Numbered from the stretch's first letter, positions 9,313 through 26,881 are shown. The stretch is 57,778 nt of DNA from Nocardia exalbida NBRC 100660 (GCF_000308575.1 NZ_BAFZ01000049.1:1-57778); one strand, 5' to 3'. Notes: generated by a model from the sequence alone, not told the origin. Numbers and translations are program-made.

Positions 9313-10569
9313 ATGACAACCGAACCGGACATTCGCCCTTTCCGCATCGACATCCCCCAGGAGAAGATCGACCACCTGCGCCGACGTCTCGCCGAGACGG
9401 CCTGGCCGAGCGACCTGCCCGGCGTGGGATGGGACAAGGGCATGCGGGTGTCCTACCTGCGGCCGCTGGCCGAGTACTGGCGGACCGAATTCGACTGGCG
9501 CGCGGTCGAGGCGACGCTGAACGAGCTGCCGCAGTTCGTCACCGCCATCGACGGGCAGCGGGTGCACTTCCTGCACGTTCGCTCGCCGGAGCCGGATGCG
9601 CTGCCACTGGTGCTCGGTCACGGCTGGCCCGCGTCGTTCGTCGAGTTCCTGGACGTGCTCGGGCCGCTGAGCGATCCGCGTGCCCACGGTGGTGACCCCG
9701 CCGACGCGTTCCACCTGGTCGTTCCCTCGCTGCCGGGTTTCGCGTTCTCCGAGGTGTCCCCGGATCCGGGTGCGGGCTCGACCGAGCGGTTCGCGGAGGT
9801 GGTCGCGGCACTCATGGCGCGCCTGGGCTACGACCGCTACGGCGTGCAGGGCGGCGACGCCGGATACTTCATCGCCGCACAGCTGGGCCATATCGCTCGG
9901 GAACACGTCGTGGGCCTACACGTGAACGGCCCGATCACGATTCCCTCCTGGGACAGTGGCGACGGCGAATCGTGGGGGACGGCGGCGTCCGCTTCGGCCG
10001 AGTGGTCCCCGGACGCATCGGAGGCCGAGTACAGCCCGGAGGACCAGGCGAGGCTGGCGACGCTGACCGGCCCGGAGAGCTACGCCCGCTACGACTACGC
10101 GACCGTGCAGGGCAACCGCCCGCACACGCTGGCGATCGGCCTGCAGGATTCGCCCGCCGGGCTGCTGTCCTGGATCGCCGACCTGTTCCGGCAGTACACG
10201 AACCCGGCGATCGAACTGCCGGACGACGCGGTGGGCCGGGACGCGCTGCTGACCAACGTCAGCCTGTACTGGTTCACCGGAACCTTCGCCTCCTCGCTGC
10301 GGCTCTACAGCGAATCCGCGGCCTGGGGCGCGCCGGTGGTGAAGTCCGATGTGCCGACCGCGGCGGCGATCTTTCCCGGCGACATGTCCGTTCGCAAGCT
10401 CGCCGAACAGGCGCACAACATCGTCCGGTGGACGGAGTTCGATCGTGGCGGGCATTTCGCGGCGATGGAGGCGCCGGATCTGTTGATCGCGGACGTGCGC
10501 GAGTTCTTCCGCACGCTGCGCTGCGACGCGGCCCTGCCGTCATCGGCGTCATCGGACAGGACGCGGTAG
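9313..10569 (+). CDS. Epoxide hydrolase (EHN domain, alpha/beta hydrolase)
   Basis: A 418-residue protein. The N-terminal EHN domain includes [19 protein letters not shown] and the [15 protein letters not shown] region. The hydrolase domain shows HGWPAS (oxyanion hole), GGDAGYF with the nucleophilic Asp, and a C-terminal [11 protein letters not shown] with the catalytic His. The architecture and length match microsomal-type epoxide hydrolases of actinobacteria, which open epoxides to diols through a covalent ester. It stands alone on its transcript, divergent from a WYL regulator that is its likely controller. It ends 10 bp before the convergent end of a second WYL regulator gene. Confidence 0.93.
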   Translation: MTTEPDIRPFRIDIPQEKIDHLRRRLAETAWPSDLPGVGWDKGMRVSYLRPLAEYWRTEFDWRAVEATLNELPQFVTAIDGQRVHFLHVRSPEPDALPLVLGHGWPASFVEFLDVLGPLSDPRAHGGDPADAFHLVVPSLPGFAFSEVSPDPGAGSTERFAEVVAALMARLGYDRYGVQGGDAGYFIAAQLGHIAREHVVGLHVNGPITIPSWDSGDGESWGTAASASAEWSPDASEAEYSPEDQARLATLTGPESYARYDYATVQGNRPHTLAIGLQDSPAGLLSWIADLFRQYTNPAIELPDDAVGRDALLTNVSLYWFTGTFASSLRLYSESAAWGAPVVKSDVPTAAAIFPGDMSVRKLAEQAHNIVRWTEFDRGGHFAAMEAPDLLIADVREFFRTLRCDAALPSSASSDRTR

Positions 10570-10579
10570 GACCGCGCGC

Positions 10580-11590
10580 CTACCCGCCGGGTTGCCGGGC
10601 AGCCGAGCCCGGGTGGCCGGAGTTCGTGGAGTAGCGCGCGTGCATGGCGGCGGCTGTCGCCGCGAGCCGTGCGCGCAGCTGCGGCGGGTCCAGCACTTCG
10701 ACGAACTCGCCGAGCGGCAGCAGGCCGTGCGCGAGCACCTCGTAGGACTCCGACGGCACGACCACCTCCACCCACCCCTCGGCATCGGGCGGCCCGGCGG
10801 AGGCCAGTGCTTCGGTGACCGCCGCCGGATCGTTCATCAGCCGCAGCAACCGCAGGTGGGTGGCGGCGATCCGGCAGCGCGCCCGGACGCGCAGCATCGA
10901 ACGCGCGAAATCGTCGGCGGCGTCGGTCCAGTGCGCCCGCAGATCGAAACCGGCCGGGCGGGCGAAGGATTCGCCGGTCGTCTCGGCGGAGAGGATCCGG
11001 CCCACCCGATACGAGCGGGGCGTGTGCCCGCTGCGGGCGACGAGGTACCAGGTGCCGGCCTTGAGCACCAGGCCGAGTGGGTCGAGCAGGCGTTCGACCT
11101 CCTGGTCCTTGCGGGCGTAGCGCACGCGCAGCCTGCGATCGTGCCAGAGCGCGTCGGCGATCGTCGCGAGCGTCGGCGTCTCGTCCGGCCGGTGGAACCA
11201 GCCCGGCGCGTCGACATGCACTCGCTCGGCGATGCGCGTCGCCCGCCCGCGCAATTCCGGCGGCAGCGCGGCGAGCATTTTCAACTGCGCGGTGGCCAGC
11301 ACGGTGCCGAGGCCGAGATCGGCGGCGGCGCCGGGCAAACCGGTCAGCAGCACCGCGTCGGCCTCGTCGGTGGTCAGGCCCGTGAGCCGGGTGCGATAGC
11401 CGTCCACCAGCCGGACGCCGCCTGCCCGGCCCGGTTCGCTGTAGACCGGGACACCGGCCGCCGAAAGAGCCTCGACATCGCGATAGACGGTGCGCACCGA
11501 CACTTCCAGTTCCCTGGCCAGTTCGGGCGCGGTGAGCCGGCCTCGGGTCTGCAACAGCAGAAGCAGTTGCACCAGCCGACTCGCCCGCAT
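10580..11590 (-). CDS. Second WYL-domain transcriptional regulator
   Basis: A 336-residue regulator. The HTH is RASRLVQLLLLLQTRGRLTA, then PELARELEVSVRTVYRDVEAL. The WYL domain includes VLKAGTWYLVARSGHTPRSY, followed by the C-terminal extension usual for the family. ATG 11590 is selected because a TAGTGT box sits 7 nt upstream and the HTH begins right after the start; longer in-frame starts run into the divergent gene. It faces away from the PPOX-like gene at 11654, its probable target. The HTH half is similar in style to the neighbouring 8273-9250 regulator, but the proteins are clearly different. Confidence 0.92.
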   Translation of the reverse strand: MRASRLVQLLLLLQTRGRLTAPELARELEVSVRTVYRDVEALSAAGVPVYSEPGRAGGVRLVDGYRTRLTGLTTDEADAVLLTGLPGAAADLGLGTVLATAQLKMLAALPPELRGRATRIAERVHVDAPGWFHRPDETPTLATIADALWHDRRLRVRYARKDQEVERLLDPLGLVLKAGTWYLVARSGHTPRSYRVGRILSAETTGESFARPAGFDLRAHWTDAADDFARSMLRVRARCRIAATHLRLLRLMNDPAAVTEALASAGPPDAEGWVEVVVPSESYEVLAHGLLPLGEFVEVLDPPQLRARLAATAAAMHARYSTNSGHPGSAARQPGG

Positions 11591-11597
11591 GCAGGCG

Positions 11598-11646
11598 ACA
11601 CTAGCCGCAAACCTTGACACGAGACGGCAGGGTTTCGCCGTACCGT
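11598..11646. promoter_or_regulatory. Divergent leaderless promoters (WYL regulator / PPOX-like gene)
   Basis: On the minus strand TAGTGT (11598-11603) lies 7 nt before ATG 11590. On the plus strand TACCGT (11641-11646) lies 7 nt before ATG 11654. The two start codons are only 63 bp apart, so one bound regulator could cover both promoters. Confidence 0.5.
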
Positions 11647-11653
11647 CCTCGTC

Positions 11654-12145
11654 ATGACCACTTGGAGCCGATTCACCGAAGAAGCACCGCACGTCGCCGA
11701 GGTCTTCGCGCGCAGGCACCGCGCGGCGGGCAATCTCTGCATGCTCGGCACCATCCGGGCCGACGGATCACCGCGGATCAGCCCGGTCGAACCACGCGTC
11801 TTCGAGGAGTTCCTGGTGATCGCGGGAATGCCGGGCACGACCAAGTTCCGCGATCTGGCTCGCGATCCACGCTTCTGCCTGCACACCGCCACCGTGGACA
11901 CGAACGTGTCCGACGGTGACGCCAAACTCTTCGGCGCCGTCGTCGACCTGCCCGACCGGGACGTACACGCGCGCTTCGCCCAGCACCTGTTCGACGAGAC
12001 CGGTTTCGACATCCGCGGCCGGGAGTTCGACCACTTCTACGTCGCCGATCTCACCGGGGCGTCGACGGTGGAGGTCGACGGCGACCACCTCGACATCACC
12101 ATATGGAAGCCCGGCGAAGGGGAGCGCGTGGTGCGCAAGCACTGA
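11654..12145 (+). CDS. Pyridoxamine 5'-phosphate oxidase-like flavin/heme-binding protein
   Basis: A 163-residue split-barrel protein. It has NLCMLGTIRADGSPRISPVEP near the N-terminus, the typical PPOX strand pair, followed by TTKFRDLARDPRFCLHT. Such proteins bind FMN, F420 or heme and often act as reductases or detoxifying enzymes. True PNPOx active-site residues cannot be recognised, so vitamin B6 synthesis is unlikely. It is divergent from a WYL regulator. The class call is firm; the cofactor is not. Confidence 0.87.
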   Translation: MTTWSRFTEEAPHVAEVFARRHRAAGNLCMLGTIRADGSPRISPVEPRVFEEFLVIAGMPGTTKFRDLARDPRFCLHTATVDTNVSDGDAKLFGAVVDLPDRDVHARFAQHLFDETGFDIRGREFDHFYVADLTGASTVEVDGDHLDITIWKPGEGERVVRKH

Positions 12146-12273
12146 GCCGGCGGCTCGGCGCGACGACCTCACTCCCGCGCCGTCAGTTGAGCGGCGATCG
12201 GGCTCGGAACCGGGACGCCGCGGCGGTGCGGGTCGGTGCGGAATCGGCGGACGAGGGATCGCCCGGGGTGGCC

Positions 12274-12507
12274 GCGTCCCACGCGAACGGGTCCGTGGCG
12301 GAGCTGGCTCGGGCGGCGATCGTGCGGGCCTTCGACGCCGAGGTGATCGGCCCGATCCTGCTCGGCAAGCACTTCGGCGCCCGGATCAGGCCGGGCGGAG
12401 CGCTGCTGCTGTTCTCCGGAGTAGCCGCGTGGCGGCCCGCGCGGGGACGGACGGTGATGGCTACGACCAATGGCGCGGTGAGTTTCCTCGCCGAGGCGCT
12501 ACCGGTT
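12274..12507 (+). pseudogene. Fragment of a short-chain dehydrogenase/reductase
   Basis: In this frame the translation contains FDAEVIGPILLGKHFGARIR, then PGGALLLFSGVAAWRPARGR and [17 protein letters not shown]. This is the central part of an SDR of the type with catalytic Ser after strand 5 and a T/Y-N helix. The N-terminal TGxxxGxG site and the C-terminal substrate part are missing. The fragment runs straight into the 3' end of the convergent sigma-factor gene at 12499. It is most simply the relic of a gene cut by deletion. No start signal is visible. Confidence 0.55.
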
Positions 12508-13740
12508 CGGTTCACCTTCGCCGAGCTCGGAGCGCCGACGCGTCAGGAAATTTCGTTCGGCCGCGTTGTCGGTGCGGTCGAGGGCGGCGTCGTAGGCGGC
12601 GACGGCGTCGGCGATGCGCCCGATACGGGCCAGCAGGCTCGCGCGGACGGCGTGGAACAGGTGGTATCGCTCGAGAGCGAGGGCGTCCACCAATTCCAAT
12701 GCCGTCGCGGGACCGTCCACTTCGGCGACTGCCACCGCGCGGTTGAGGGCGACGACCGGGCTCGGTGTGAGCGGGGTGAGCTGGTCGTAGAGGCGCAGGA
12801 TCTGGGTCCAGTCGGTGGCCGCCGCGACGGGGGCGTCGGCGTGCACCGCGTTGATCGCCGCCTGCAACTGATACGGCCCCGGCCGGTTGCGGCGCAGGCA
12901 CTCCCGGACGAGCGCGTGCCCCTCGGCGACGAGGTCGCGGTCCCACCGGCTGCGATCCTGTTCCGCGAGGGGGATCAGGGAGCCGTCGAGGCCGGTGCGC
13001 GCGGACCGGCGGGACTCGCTGAGCAGCATCAGTGCGAGCAGGCCGGTCACCTCGGGCTCGTCCGGCATCAGCTCTGCCAGCAAGCGGCCCAGGCGAATCG
13101 CCTCGGCGCAGAGATCGGCCTTGACCAGCTGTGCACCGGAGGAGGCCGTGTGTCCCTCGGTGAAGATCAGGTACACGACGGCGAGTACCGCGCGCAGCCG
13201 GGCGGGCAGGTCCGCGTCGGCGGGCACCCGGTACGGGATGCGGGCGTCGCGGATCTTGCCTTTGGCGCGAACGAGGCGCTGCGCCATGGTCGTTTCTGAG
13301 ACCAGGAACGCGCGGGCGATCTCGGCGGTGCTCAACCCCCCGAGCAGCCGCAGAGTCAGCGCCACCTGCGCCTCCGGCCCCAGAGCGGGGTGACAGCAGG
13401 TGAAGATCAACCGCAGCCGGTCGTCGCGCACGGCGCTGACCGCCCACTCCGGCTCGTCCTCGGCGTGCAGGAGGGCGGCCTGCGCGTGCCGGTCCGCGCG
13501 GGAGGCCTCGCGGCGCAGGCGGTCGATGGCCCGGTTACGCGCGGTGGTGATGATCCAGCCGGGCGGGCTCGGCGGGAGACCGTCGGCGGGCCAACGCTGG
13601 ACGGCGGCGGTGAAGGCGTCCTGCACCGCGTCCTCGGCGACGCCGATGTCGCCGAAGACGCGGATCAGGCTCGCGACCGCACGGCCGTAATGCTGCGCGA
13701 AGACCGTTTCGATCACCGAGCCGGTCACGGGTTCGCCCAT
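12499..13740 (-). CDS. ECF42-type RNA polymerase sigma factor
   Basis: A 413-residue extended ECF sigma factor. The sigma-2 region includes [20 protein letters not shown]. The sigma-4 region includes [20 protein letters not shown] and [14 protein letters not shown] long C-terminal TPR-like/DUF6596 domain of about 200 residues (from [12 protein letters not shown]) follows and replaces an anti-sigma factor. The gene directly downstream-start partner is a YciI/DGPF protein, the classic ECF42 companion, with only 3 bp between them. Activity is presumably controlled by its own C-terminal domain. No target promoter was assigned. Confidence 0.95.
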   Translation of the reverse strand: MGEPVTGSVIETVFAQHYGRAVASLIRVFGDIGVAEDAVQDAFTAAVQRWPADGLPPSPPGWIITTARNRAIDRLRREASRADRHAQAALLHAEDEPEWAVSAVRDDRLRLIFTCCHPALGPEAQVALTLRLLGGLSTAEIARAFLVSETTMAQRLVRAKGKIRDARIPYRVPADADLPARLRAVLAVVYLIFTEGHTASSGAQLVKADLCAEAIRLGRLLAELMPDEPEVTGLLALMLLSESRRSARTGLDGSLIPLAEQDRSRWDRDLVAEGHALVRECLRRNRPGPYQLQAAINAVHADAPVAAATDWTQILRLYDQLTPLTPSPVVALNRAVAVAEVDGPATALELVDALALERYHLFHAVRASLLARIGRIADAVAAYDAALDRTDNAAERNFLTRRRSELGEGEPNR

Positions 13741-13743
13741 CGG

Positions 13744-14079
13744 TCAGTCCTGGATCGGACGGACCTCGACGGGCAGGCCGACGACGGCGGTGAGCTTGCG
13801 GCCCCATTCCAGCGCTTCGTCGAGATCGGCGGCGCGGATGACGGTGAACCCGCCGATGTGTTCCTTGCCTTCGACGTACGGGCCGTCGGTGATCAGCACG
13901 TCCTCGCCGCGGGCATGCAATACGGTCGCGGTGCCGGGCGCGTGCAGACCGGCGGCGAACACCCAGGTTCCCGCCGCCCGCATCTCGTCGTTCAGCGCGC
14001 CGAGTTCACGCATGATCTCGTCCAGGTTGTCCGGCACGCCTGCGTCGGGCTGGTAGATGCTGAGCAAGTAGTGCTTCAT
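13744..14079 (-). CDS. YciI (DGPF-domain) family protein
   Basis: A 111-residue protein that starts MKHYLLSIYQPDAG at ATG 14079, behind a GAGGAGG ribosome site. It has the DGPF-type motif as TDGPYVEGKEHIGGF and a ferredoxin-like fold. It lies between a reductase-like gene (13 bp upstream) and the ECF42 sigma gene (3 bp downstream), so the three form one operon. DGPF proteins travel with ECF42 sigma factors; their function is not established, though YciI relatives are small enzymes or ligand-binding proteins. Confidence 0.93.
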   Translation of the reverse strand: MKHYLLSIYQPDAGVPDNLDEIMRELGALNDEMRAAGTWVFAAGLHAPGTATVLHARGEDVLITDGPYVEGKEHIGGFTVIRAADLDEALEWGRKLTAVVGLPVEVRPIQD

Positions 14080-14092
14080 CGCGTCATCCTCC

Positions 14093-14677
14093 TCATCCGC
14101 GCCGGTAGGTGATGATGACGACACCGGTTCCGGTCGTCACCGTGTCGGTCATCCGTAAGCCGCCCAGCTCCACGCCGTCGAACAATCGGCGGCCGGAACC
14201 GAGTACCAAGGGGTGGATCAGCAGGAGGTACTCGTCCACCAGATCGTGGCGCATCAGCGAGCGCACCAGGACACCACTGCCCAGCACCACCAGATTCCGG
14301 TCCGGTTCCCGCCACCGCAACTCGGGGACCGCCCTCACCGCGTCGCCGCAGAGCCATGTCGAGTTCTGCCAGGCCAGCGGCCCGCTTCCGGTGCGGGAAG
14401 CGACGAACTTCTCGGTCTTGTCCAGCGCATCGGCCATCGGGTTGCCGACCTGTCGCGGCCAGTATCCCGCGAAGTCCTCGTAGGTGCGCCTGCCGAGCAG
14501 CAGCGCGCCGCGGTTCGCGGCCATGTGCCTGCCCATGACCTCGGCCTGCACCGGGTCGTCGTGCCGGTGCGCCCAGCCGCCGTGCGCGAATCCGTCTCGG
14601 GTGTCCTCGTCCGTCCGCCCGGGCGCCTGCATGACGCCGTCCAGCGTCAGGTGCTCCACCGCGATGATCTTGCTCAT
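14093..14677 (-). CDS. RibD C-terminal/DHFR-like reductase
   Basis: A 194-residue protein beginning MSKIIAVEHLTLDGVMQAPG, with LLLGRRTYEDFAGYWP and a C-terminal HPLVLGSGRRLFDGV. This is the signature order of the RibD-C/dihydrofolate-reductase-like family. ATG 14677 has a strong GGAAGGAG ribosome site. These NADPH-dependent proteins reduce pterin- or pyrimidine-like substrates, but most stand-alone copies have no known substrate. As first gene of the ECF42-DGPF operon it is likely part of the same stress response. Confidence 0.9.
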   Translation of the reverse strand: MSKIIAVEHLTLDGVMQAPGRTDEDTRDGFAHGGWAHRHDDPVQAEVMGRHMAANRGALLLGRRTYEDFAGYWPRQVGNPMADALDKTEKFVASRTGSGPLAWQNSTWLCGDAVRAVPELRWREPDRNLVVLGSGVLVRSLMRHDLVDEYLLLIHPLVLGSGRRLFDGVELGGLRMTDTVTTGTGVVIITYRRG

Positions 14678-14768
14678 CTCCGCTCCTTCCGGGACCGGCG
14701 CGGCGCCGGTCGCACCATCTACACGAACGGGCCCCCGGCGGATCGACAGCGTCACCGAAAATCGTCGC

Positions 14769-15605
14769 TCAGGACGAACAGCCGCGGGAAGCCTCGACGG
14801 GTGCGGGCAAGAGACGTTGGATCTCGGCATAGCTGATGATTCCCGGCGGAACGGAGGCGTCGTGCCGCACAGCGCGTGCGACGTCCAGCGCAGCCGACAG
14901 CGCCGCCCGGTACAGCAGCGACCCGGTACTGATCCGGCGCACGCCCAGCTCGGTCAGCGTCGCGAGGCCCGGGCCCTCGGCCGAATAGAGGACGTTCACA
15001 GGCACTTCGCTCGCCGCCACGACCCGCTCGATACGCGCCGGGTCGGTCAGGCCGGGCACGAAGACGCCGTCGGCTCCGGCCGCGGCGTACCGGCGTACCC
15101 GATCGTGGGTCGAGCCGTGATCCAGCCCCAGCCAGTAGGTGTCGACGCGAGCGTTGACGAACAGTTCCGGTGCGCGCTCCTTGACCGCCGCGATCAGCGC
15201 GGCCTGGTGCTCTGGCGCGGCGAGCGCCGATCCGAGGCGACCGTCTTCCAGGTTGACGCCCGCGATCCCGCAGGCCGCGAGCTGTCCGGCGAAATCCGCG
15301 ACCGCGCCGGGCCGCTCGTCGAACCCGGCCTCGATGTCCACGGTGACCGGGATCGGCAGCGTCGCGAGGCGCCGGGCCGAGGCGAACGTCTCCGCCTTCG
15401 TGACGCCCGCGCCGTCGGTGCGCCCGGCCGCGGCGGCCACGCCCAAGCTGGTGGTGCCGATCGCCGCGAATCCCTCGTCGGCCAGCAGGGCGGCCGAGGC
15501 GAAGTCCCAGGCGTTCGGCAGCACGAGGGGACGGTCGCGGTGGTGCAGGCCGCGGAAGATCTCGAACATGGCCGGCGGGGTCGCCGCCGCGGAAGGCGAA
15601 GTCAT
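14769..15605 (-). CDS. Isocitrate lyase/PEP mutase-family protein
   Basis: A 278-residue TIM-barrel protein. It shows LPNAWDFASAALLADEGFAA, the DIEAGFDE metal/phosphate region and GVNLEDGR. The DxxxGxN and KKCGH features that mark true PEP mutase or isocitrate lyase are not seen. It probably acts as a lyase or hydrolase on a 2-oxo acid or organic acid, like oxaloacetase or 2-methylisocitrate lyase relatives. ATG 15605 has a TACGGT box 6 nt upstream, supporting a leaderless start. It is divergent from the ArsR-like regulator. Confidence 0.85.
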   Translation of the reverse strand: MTSPSAAATPPAMFEIFRGLHHRDRPLVLPNAWDFASAALLADEGFAAIGTTSLGVAAAAGRTDGAGVTKAETFASARRLATLPIPVTVDIEAGFDERPGAVADFAGQLAACGIAGVNLEDGRLGSALAAPEHQAALIAAVKERAPELFVNARVDTYWLGLDHGSTHDRVRRYAAAGADGVFVPGLTDPARIERVVAASEVPVNVLYSAEGPGLATLTELGVRRISTGSLLYRAALSAALDVARAVRHDASVPPGIISYAEIQRLLPAPVEASRGCSS

Positions 15606-15611
15606 GCCGCG

Positions 15612-15663
15612 ACCGTAGCCACGGGACATTTCGGTGAGCGCCGAAACGACGGCCCGCCATGAT
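15612..15663. promoter_or_regulatory. Divergent leaderless promoters (PEP mutase-like / ArsR-like)
   Basis: TACGGT on the minus strand (15612-15617) sits 6 nt before ATG 15605. CATGAT on the plus strand (15658-15663) sits 6 nt before GTG 15670. The regulator is likely to repress from this 64-bp stretch. Confidence 0.45.
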
Positions 15664-15669
15664 GGTGTG

Positions 15670-16377
15670 GTGCCGACCAGAGGAACCGAACTGGCGGGCT
15701 TGGCCGCACTGCTCGCCGACCGCACCCGCGCCGACATCTGCCTGGCGCTCGTGGACGGGCGGGCCTGGACCGCGGGTGAGCTCGCGCGCCACACCGGCGT
15801 CGCGCCGTCCACCGCCACCGAGCATCTGGACCGCCTGCGCGACGGCGGGCTGGTCGTCGAGCACCGGCAGGGCAGGCACCGCTATCTGCGGCTGGCCGGC
15901 CCGCAGGTCGCGGAGTTGCTGGAGACCATGGTCGCCCATCTCGGTCCGTCCGCCGCACCGGTCACCGGGCTGCGCACCGCCACCGTCGCCGCCGGGCTGG
16001 CCCGGGGCCGCACCTGCTACGACCATCTCGCGGGGCGCCTGGGCGTGGCCGTGACCGACGCCATGACAGCGCGCGGTCTGCTCAGCGGTGACAGTGGTTT
16101 CGCCCTCACCGGGTCCGGCGCGGCGTGGCTCACCGGGCCGATGGGCATCGACCCTGCCGCGTTGCGCGCCACGCGCCGCCCGGTGGCGCGGCCCTGTCTC
16201 GATTGGACCGAACGCCGAGTCCATCTGGGCGGCTCGGCGGGCGCGCAGCTGTGCCGCCGCCTGAAAGAGCTGCGGTGGATCGAGAGCGTCGGCACCGGAC
16301 GCGCCGTGCGCGTCACCGCGCTGGGCGAAGCCGGACTGGCGCAAGCGCTGGACATCGACCCGCTCGCACTGCGCTGA
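15670..16377 (+). CDS. ArsR-type helix-turn-helix regulator
   Basis: From GTG 15670 this is a 235-residue regulator; GTG 15634 would add 12 residues. The winged HTH is LADRTRADICLALVDGRAWT, then AGELARHTGVAPSTATEHLD and RLRDGGLV, close to ArsR proteins. A C-terminal half of about 130 residues has a second winged-helix-like portion (LKELRWIESVGTG). No Cys-based metal site (CxC) is visible in the HTH, so it is probably not a metal sensor. The leaderless -10 position favours the shorter start. Its likely target is the divergent PEP mutase-like gene. Confidence 0.87.
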   Translation: MPTRGTELAGLAALLADRTRADICLALVDGRAWTAGELARHTGVAPSTATEHLDRLRDGGLVVEHRQGRHRYLRLAGPQVAELLETMVAHLGPSAAPVTGLRTATVAAGLARGRTCYDHLAGRLGVAVTDAMTARGLLSGDSGFALTGSGAAWLTGPMGIDPAALRATRRPVARPCLDWTERRVHLGGSAGAQLCRRLKELRWIESVGTGRAVRVTALGEAGLAQALDIDPLALR

Positions 16378-16481
16378 CCTGCGGCGGCCCGGCTCGGCGG
16401 GATGCGGCCCGCCATGCCGTTTGCGCGTGGACCGGGTGGGTATCAGGTCCTCGTGACCAGCTCGCGGCGACCAGGCTGTGA

Positions 16482-18781
<2,300 letters not shown>

Positions 18782-18785
<4 letters not shown>

Positions 18786-19713
18786 CCAGTCAGGTGCTGC
18801 ATTCGCTCTCCGCGCTGGACAAGGCGCACGTCCTGGCCGACGCCCTGCCGTGGTTGCAGAAGTTCCGGGACAAGATCGTCGTCGTGAAGTACGGCGGCAA
18901 CGCCATGATCGACGATCACCTCAAGCGGGCCTTCGCCGCCGACATGGCGTTCCTGCGCACGGTCGGCGTGCACCCGGTGGTGGTGCACGGCGGCGGCCCG
19001 CAGATCAGCGCGATGCTGAAGAAGCTCGGCCTGCAAGGCGAATTCCGCGGCGGCTTCCGGGTGACCACCCCGGAGGTGATGGACGTGGTGCGGATGGTGC
19101 TGTTCGGTCAGGTCGGTCGCGAACTGGTCGGCCTGATCAACTCGCACGGCCCGTACGCGGTCGGCATCTCCGGTGAGGACGCCGGGCTGTTCACCGCGAC
19201 CCGCCGCACCGTCGAGGTGGACGGCGAGCCCACCGACATCGGCCTGGTCGGCGACGTCACCGAGGTGAACCCGGACGCCGTGCTGGACCTGATCGGCGCG
19301 GGCCGCATCCCGGTGGTGTCGACCATCGCGCCGGACGCCGAGGGCGTGGTGCACAACATCAACGCCGACACCGCCGCCGCGGCGCTCGCCGAGGGCATCG
19401 GCGCCGAGAAACTGGTGGTGCTCACCGACGTCGAGGGCCTGTACACGAACTGGCCGGACCGGTCCTCGCTCACCTCCAGCATCGATACGGCCGCGCTGGC
19501 CGAGTTGCTCCCGCGTCTGGATGCGGGCATGGTGCCCAAAATGGAAGCCTGTCTGCGCGCGGTGTCGGCCGGTGTACCGACCGCGCATGTCATCGACGGC
19601 CGGGTGCCGCACGCGGTGCTGCTGGAACTGTTCACCGGAGAAGGAATCGGAACGATGGTGACCCCCGCCCCGCTCATCCCGAACGGGTCCGGCGCACCGA
19701 ACGGAACGAAACA

Positions 19714-19717
<4 letters not shown>
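18782..19717 (+). CDS. argB: Acetylglutamate kinase
   Basis: A 311-residue amino acid kinase that phosphorylates N-acetylglutamate. The nucleotide-binding start is VVKYGGNAM, the substrate loop is [13 protein letters not shown], and the later VLTDVEGLY motif is present. The N-terminal helix ([18 protein letters not shown]) is of the type that builds hexameric, arginine-inhibited kinases, so feedback control by arginine is likely. It overlaps argJ (ATGA) and argD (ATGA). ATG 18782 is the only start compatible with the family length. Confidence 0.98.
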
Positions 19718-25480
<5,763 letters not shown>

Positions 25481-25507
25481 CGCCGGTCGGGAATCGCTGT
25501 CGGCAAC

Positions 25508-26770
25508 CTACCCGGTGACAGTGATATCGGCGCCGCTGAACAGCAGATCGCTGCGCCGCTGGCGACCACTGGAATCCGGCAGCAGGTCGGCCTCCGGAAC
25601 CAGCTCGCGCAACTGCCGCAGAAATACTTCGACGGCCAACGTCGCCATGCTCTTGCCGGGGCACACGTGCCTGCCGAAGCCGAAGGTCAACGGCAACTTG
25701 CCGGTCCCGTCCAGGGCCAGGCAGTCGGGGAAGGCGTCCGGGTCACGGTTGGCCGCGGCGAACAGCACGAGCACCGGTCCCGCGGGCAGCCGCGTGCCGC
25801 TCGACAGCACGACCGGCGTCCTGGCCTGACGTTTCCACGCCACCAACCCGGGATCCAGTTGCAGGATCTTCGCCGCCACCCGGGTGCCGCCGTCCGGCTC
25901 GGCGAGCAGGTCCCACCACACGCGGTCCGGATCACCGAGCAAGCGCTGGACGCCTTGCTGGATGCTGCCGCTGACCGTGTGCACTCCCGCGGCGAGCGAA
26001 TTCGCCATGGCCGACACCGCGATCCGATGGGAGAGCCCGGCGTCGCGCAGCCTGCGGGCGAACCCGGTCGCCTCGCTGCCCCGGCCCTCCCGCACCGCCG
26101 CTCCGCTCACCGTGAACAACCAGCCGAGCGCGCTCACCGCGTCGGCCAGTTCGCGTCCGCGCATCACCCGGCCGAGCAGTCCCGACTGCGCTCCGCTCCA
26201 GGCGGCCACCTGCGGCCAGTCCGCGGCGGGCAGGCCGACCGCCGCACCGACGGTCCGGGCCGCGTAGCCGATCGATAACGCGGTCACGTCCAACGGAGCC
26301 CCGCTGCGGAACCCCGTATCGCGCACAGCCTCGTGGAAGTACTCGGCCATCGCCGCGGCCCGGGCGGGACGATCGGCCGGGGAGATGGTGAAGTGTCCCG
26401 ACGGCCCGGCCATGGTGTTCCACACGCGCTTGTGCAACCGGTCGTCGGCCAGGTTGGCGGTAGCCTTCGCGGGCGGCGGGATCAGGTGCCGGACGAACGG
26501 CGGGATGGCTCGCGGTGTCGCGGCGATCCGCGCGTAACCCACGAGCGGGTCCAGCGAATTCGCGTTGGAGATGCCGGGCGTGGCCGCCTCCAGCACCTCG
26601 CGCGCGTCGGCGTACTTCCAGATCATCCGCAGCCCGGACCGATGCGCATAGCTCGGCTCGGGCCACTCGTGCAATCGCCGATACCGTTCGTCGCGCTCGG
26701 CGTACGGCAACTCGTTGCACGTCACCTCATCGAATGGAAAACCGGTCACCGCAACGCCCGAGCTACGCAT
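25508..26770 (-). CDS. Cytochrome P450 with a non-canonical K-helix
   Basis: A 420-residue soluble P450. The heme motif is FGFGRHVCPG with the thiolate Cys370; the I-helix oxygen motif AGVHT is at 261-265, and AANRDP precedes the heme loop. The nearly invariant ExxR of the K-helix is replaced: the stretch AAKILQLDPG has Lys and Gln (301 and 304) where Glu and Arg belong. A few actinobacterial P450s (the CYP157 group) also lack ExxR, so it can still be an enzyme. ATG 26770 has a TACGAT box 6 nt upstream. No redox partner gene is adjacent. The substrate is unknown. Confidence 0.92.
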   Translation of the reverse strand: MRSSGVAVTGFPFDEVTCNELPYAERDERYRRLHEWPEPSYAHRSGLRMIWKYADAREVLEAATPGISNANSLDPLVGYARIAATPRAIPPFVRHLIPPPAKATANLADDRLHKRVWNTMAGPSGHFTISPADRPARAAAMAEYFHEAVRDTGFRSGAPLDVTALSIGYAARTVGAAVGLPAADWPQVAAWSGAQSGLLGRVMRGRELADAVSALGWLFTVSGAAVREGRGSEATGFARRLRDAGLSHRIAVSAMANSLAAGVHTVSGSIQQGVQRLLGDPDRVWWDLLAEPDGGTRVAAKILQLDPGLVAWKRQARTPVVLSSGTRLPAGPVLVLFAAANRDPDAFPDCLALDGTGKLPLTFGFGRHVCPGKSMATLAVEVFLRQLRELVPEADLLPDSSGRQRRSDLLFSGADITVTG

Positions 26771-26776
26771 CGGCCG

Positions 26777-26782
26777 ATCGTA
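26777..26782 (-). promoter_or_regulatory. -10 box of a leaderless promoter for the P450
   Basis: On the minus strand TACGAT is followed by 6 nt and then ATG 26770. No ribosome site lies between them. Confidence 0.5.
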
Positions 26783-26881
26783 TCGACGCGCAGTCCACGG
26801 CGACCGGGCCGCGAATCCCCGGGGCTGGGGAGCGGCTGCGCCGGTGGCCGAGTGCCGCTGTGCTTGCCCCGCGACTCTGGC

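Noticed and set aside
12103..13299. 398-codon plus-strand frame across the ECF42 gene
   Set aside because: Only its part at 12274-12507 resembles a protein (SDR); the remainder is antisense to the sigma factor gene and has no family features.
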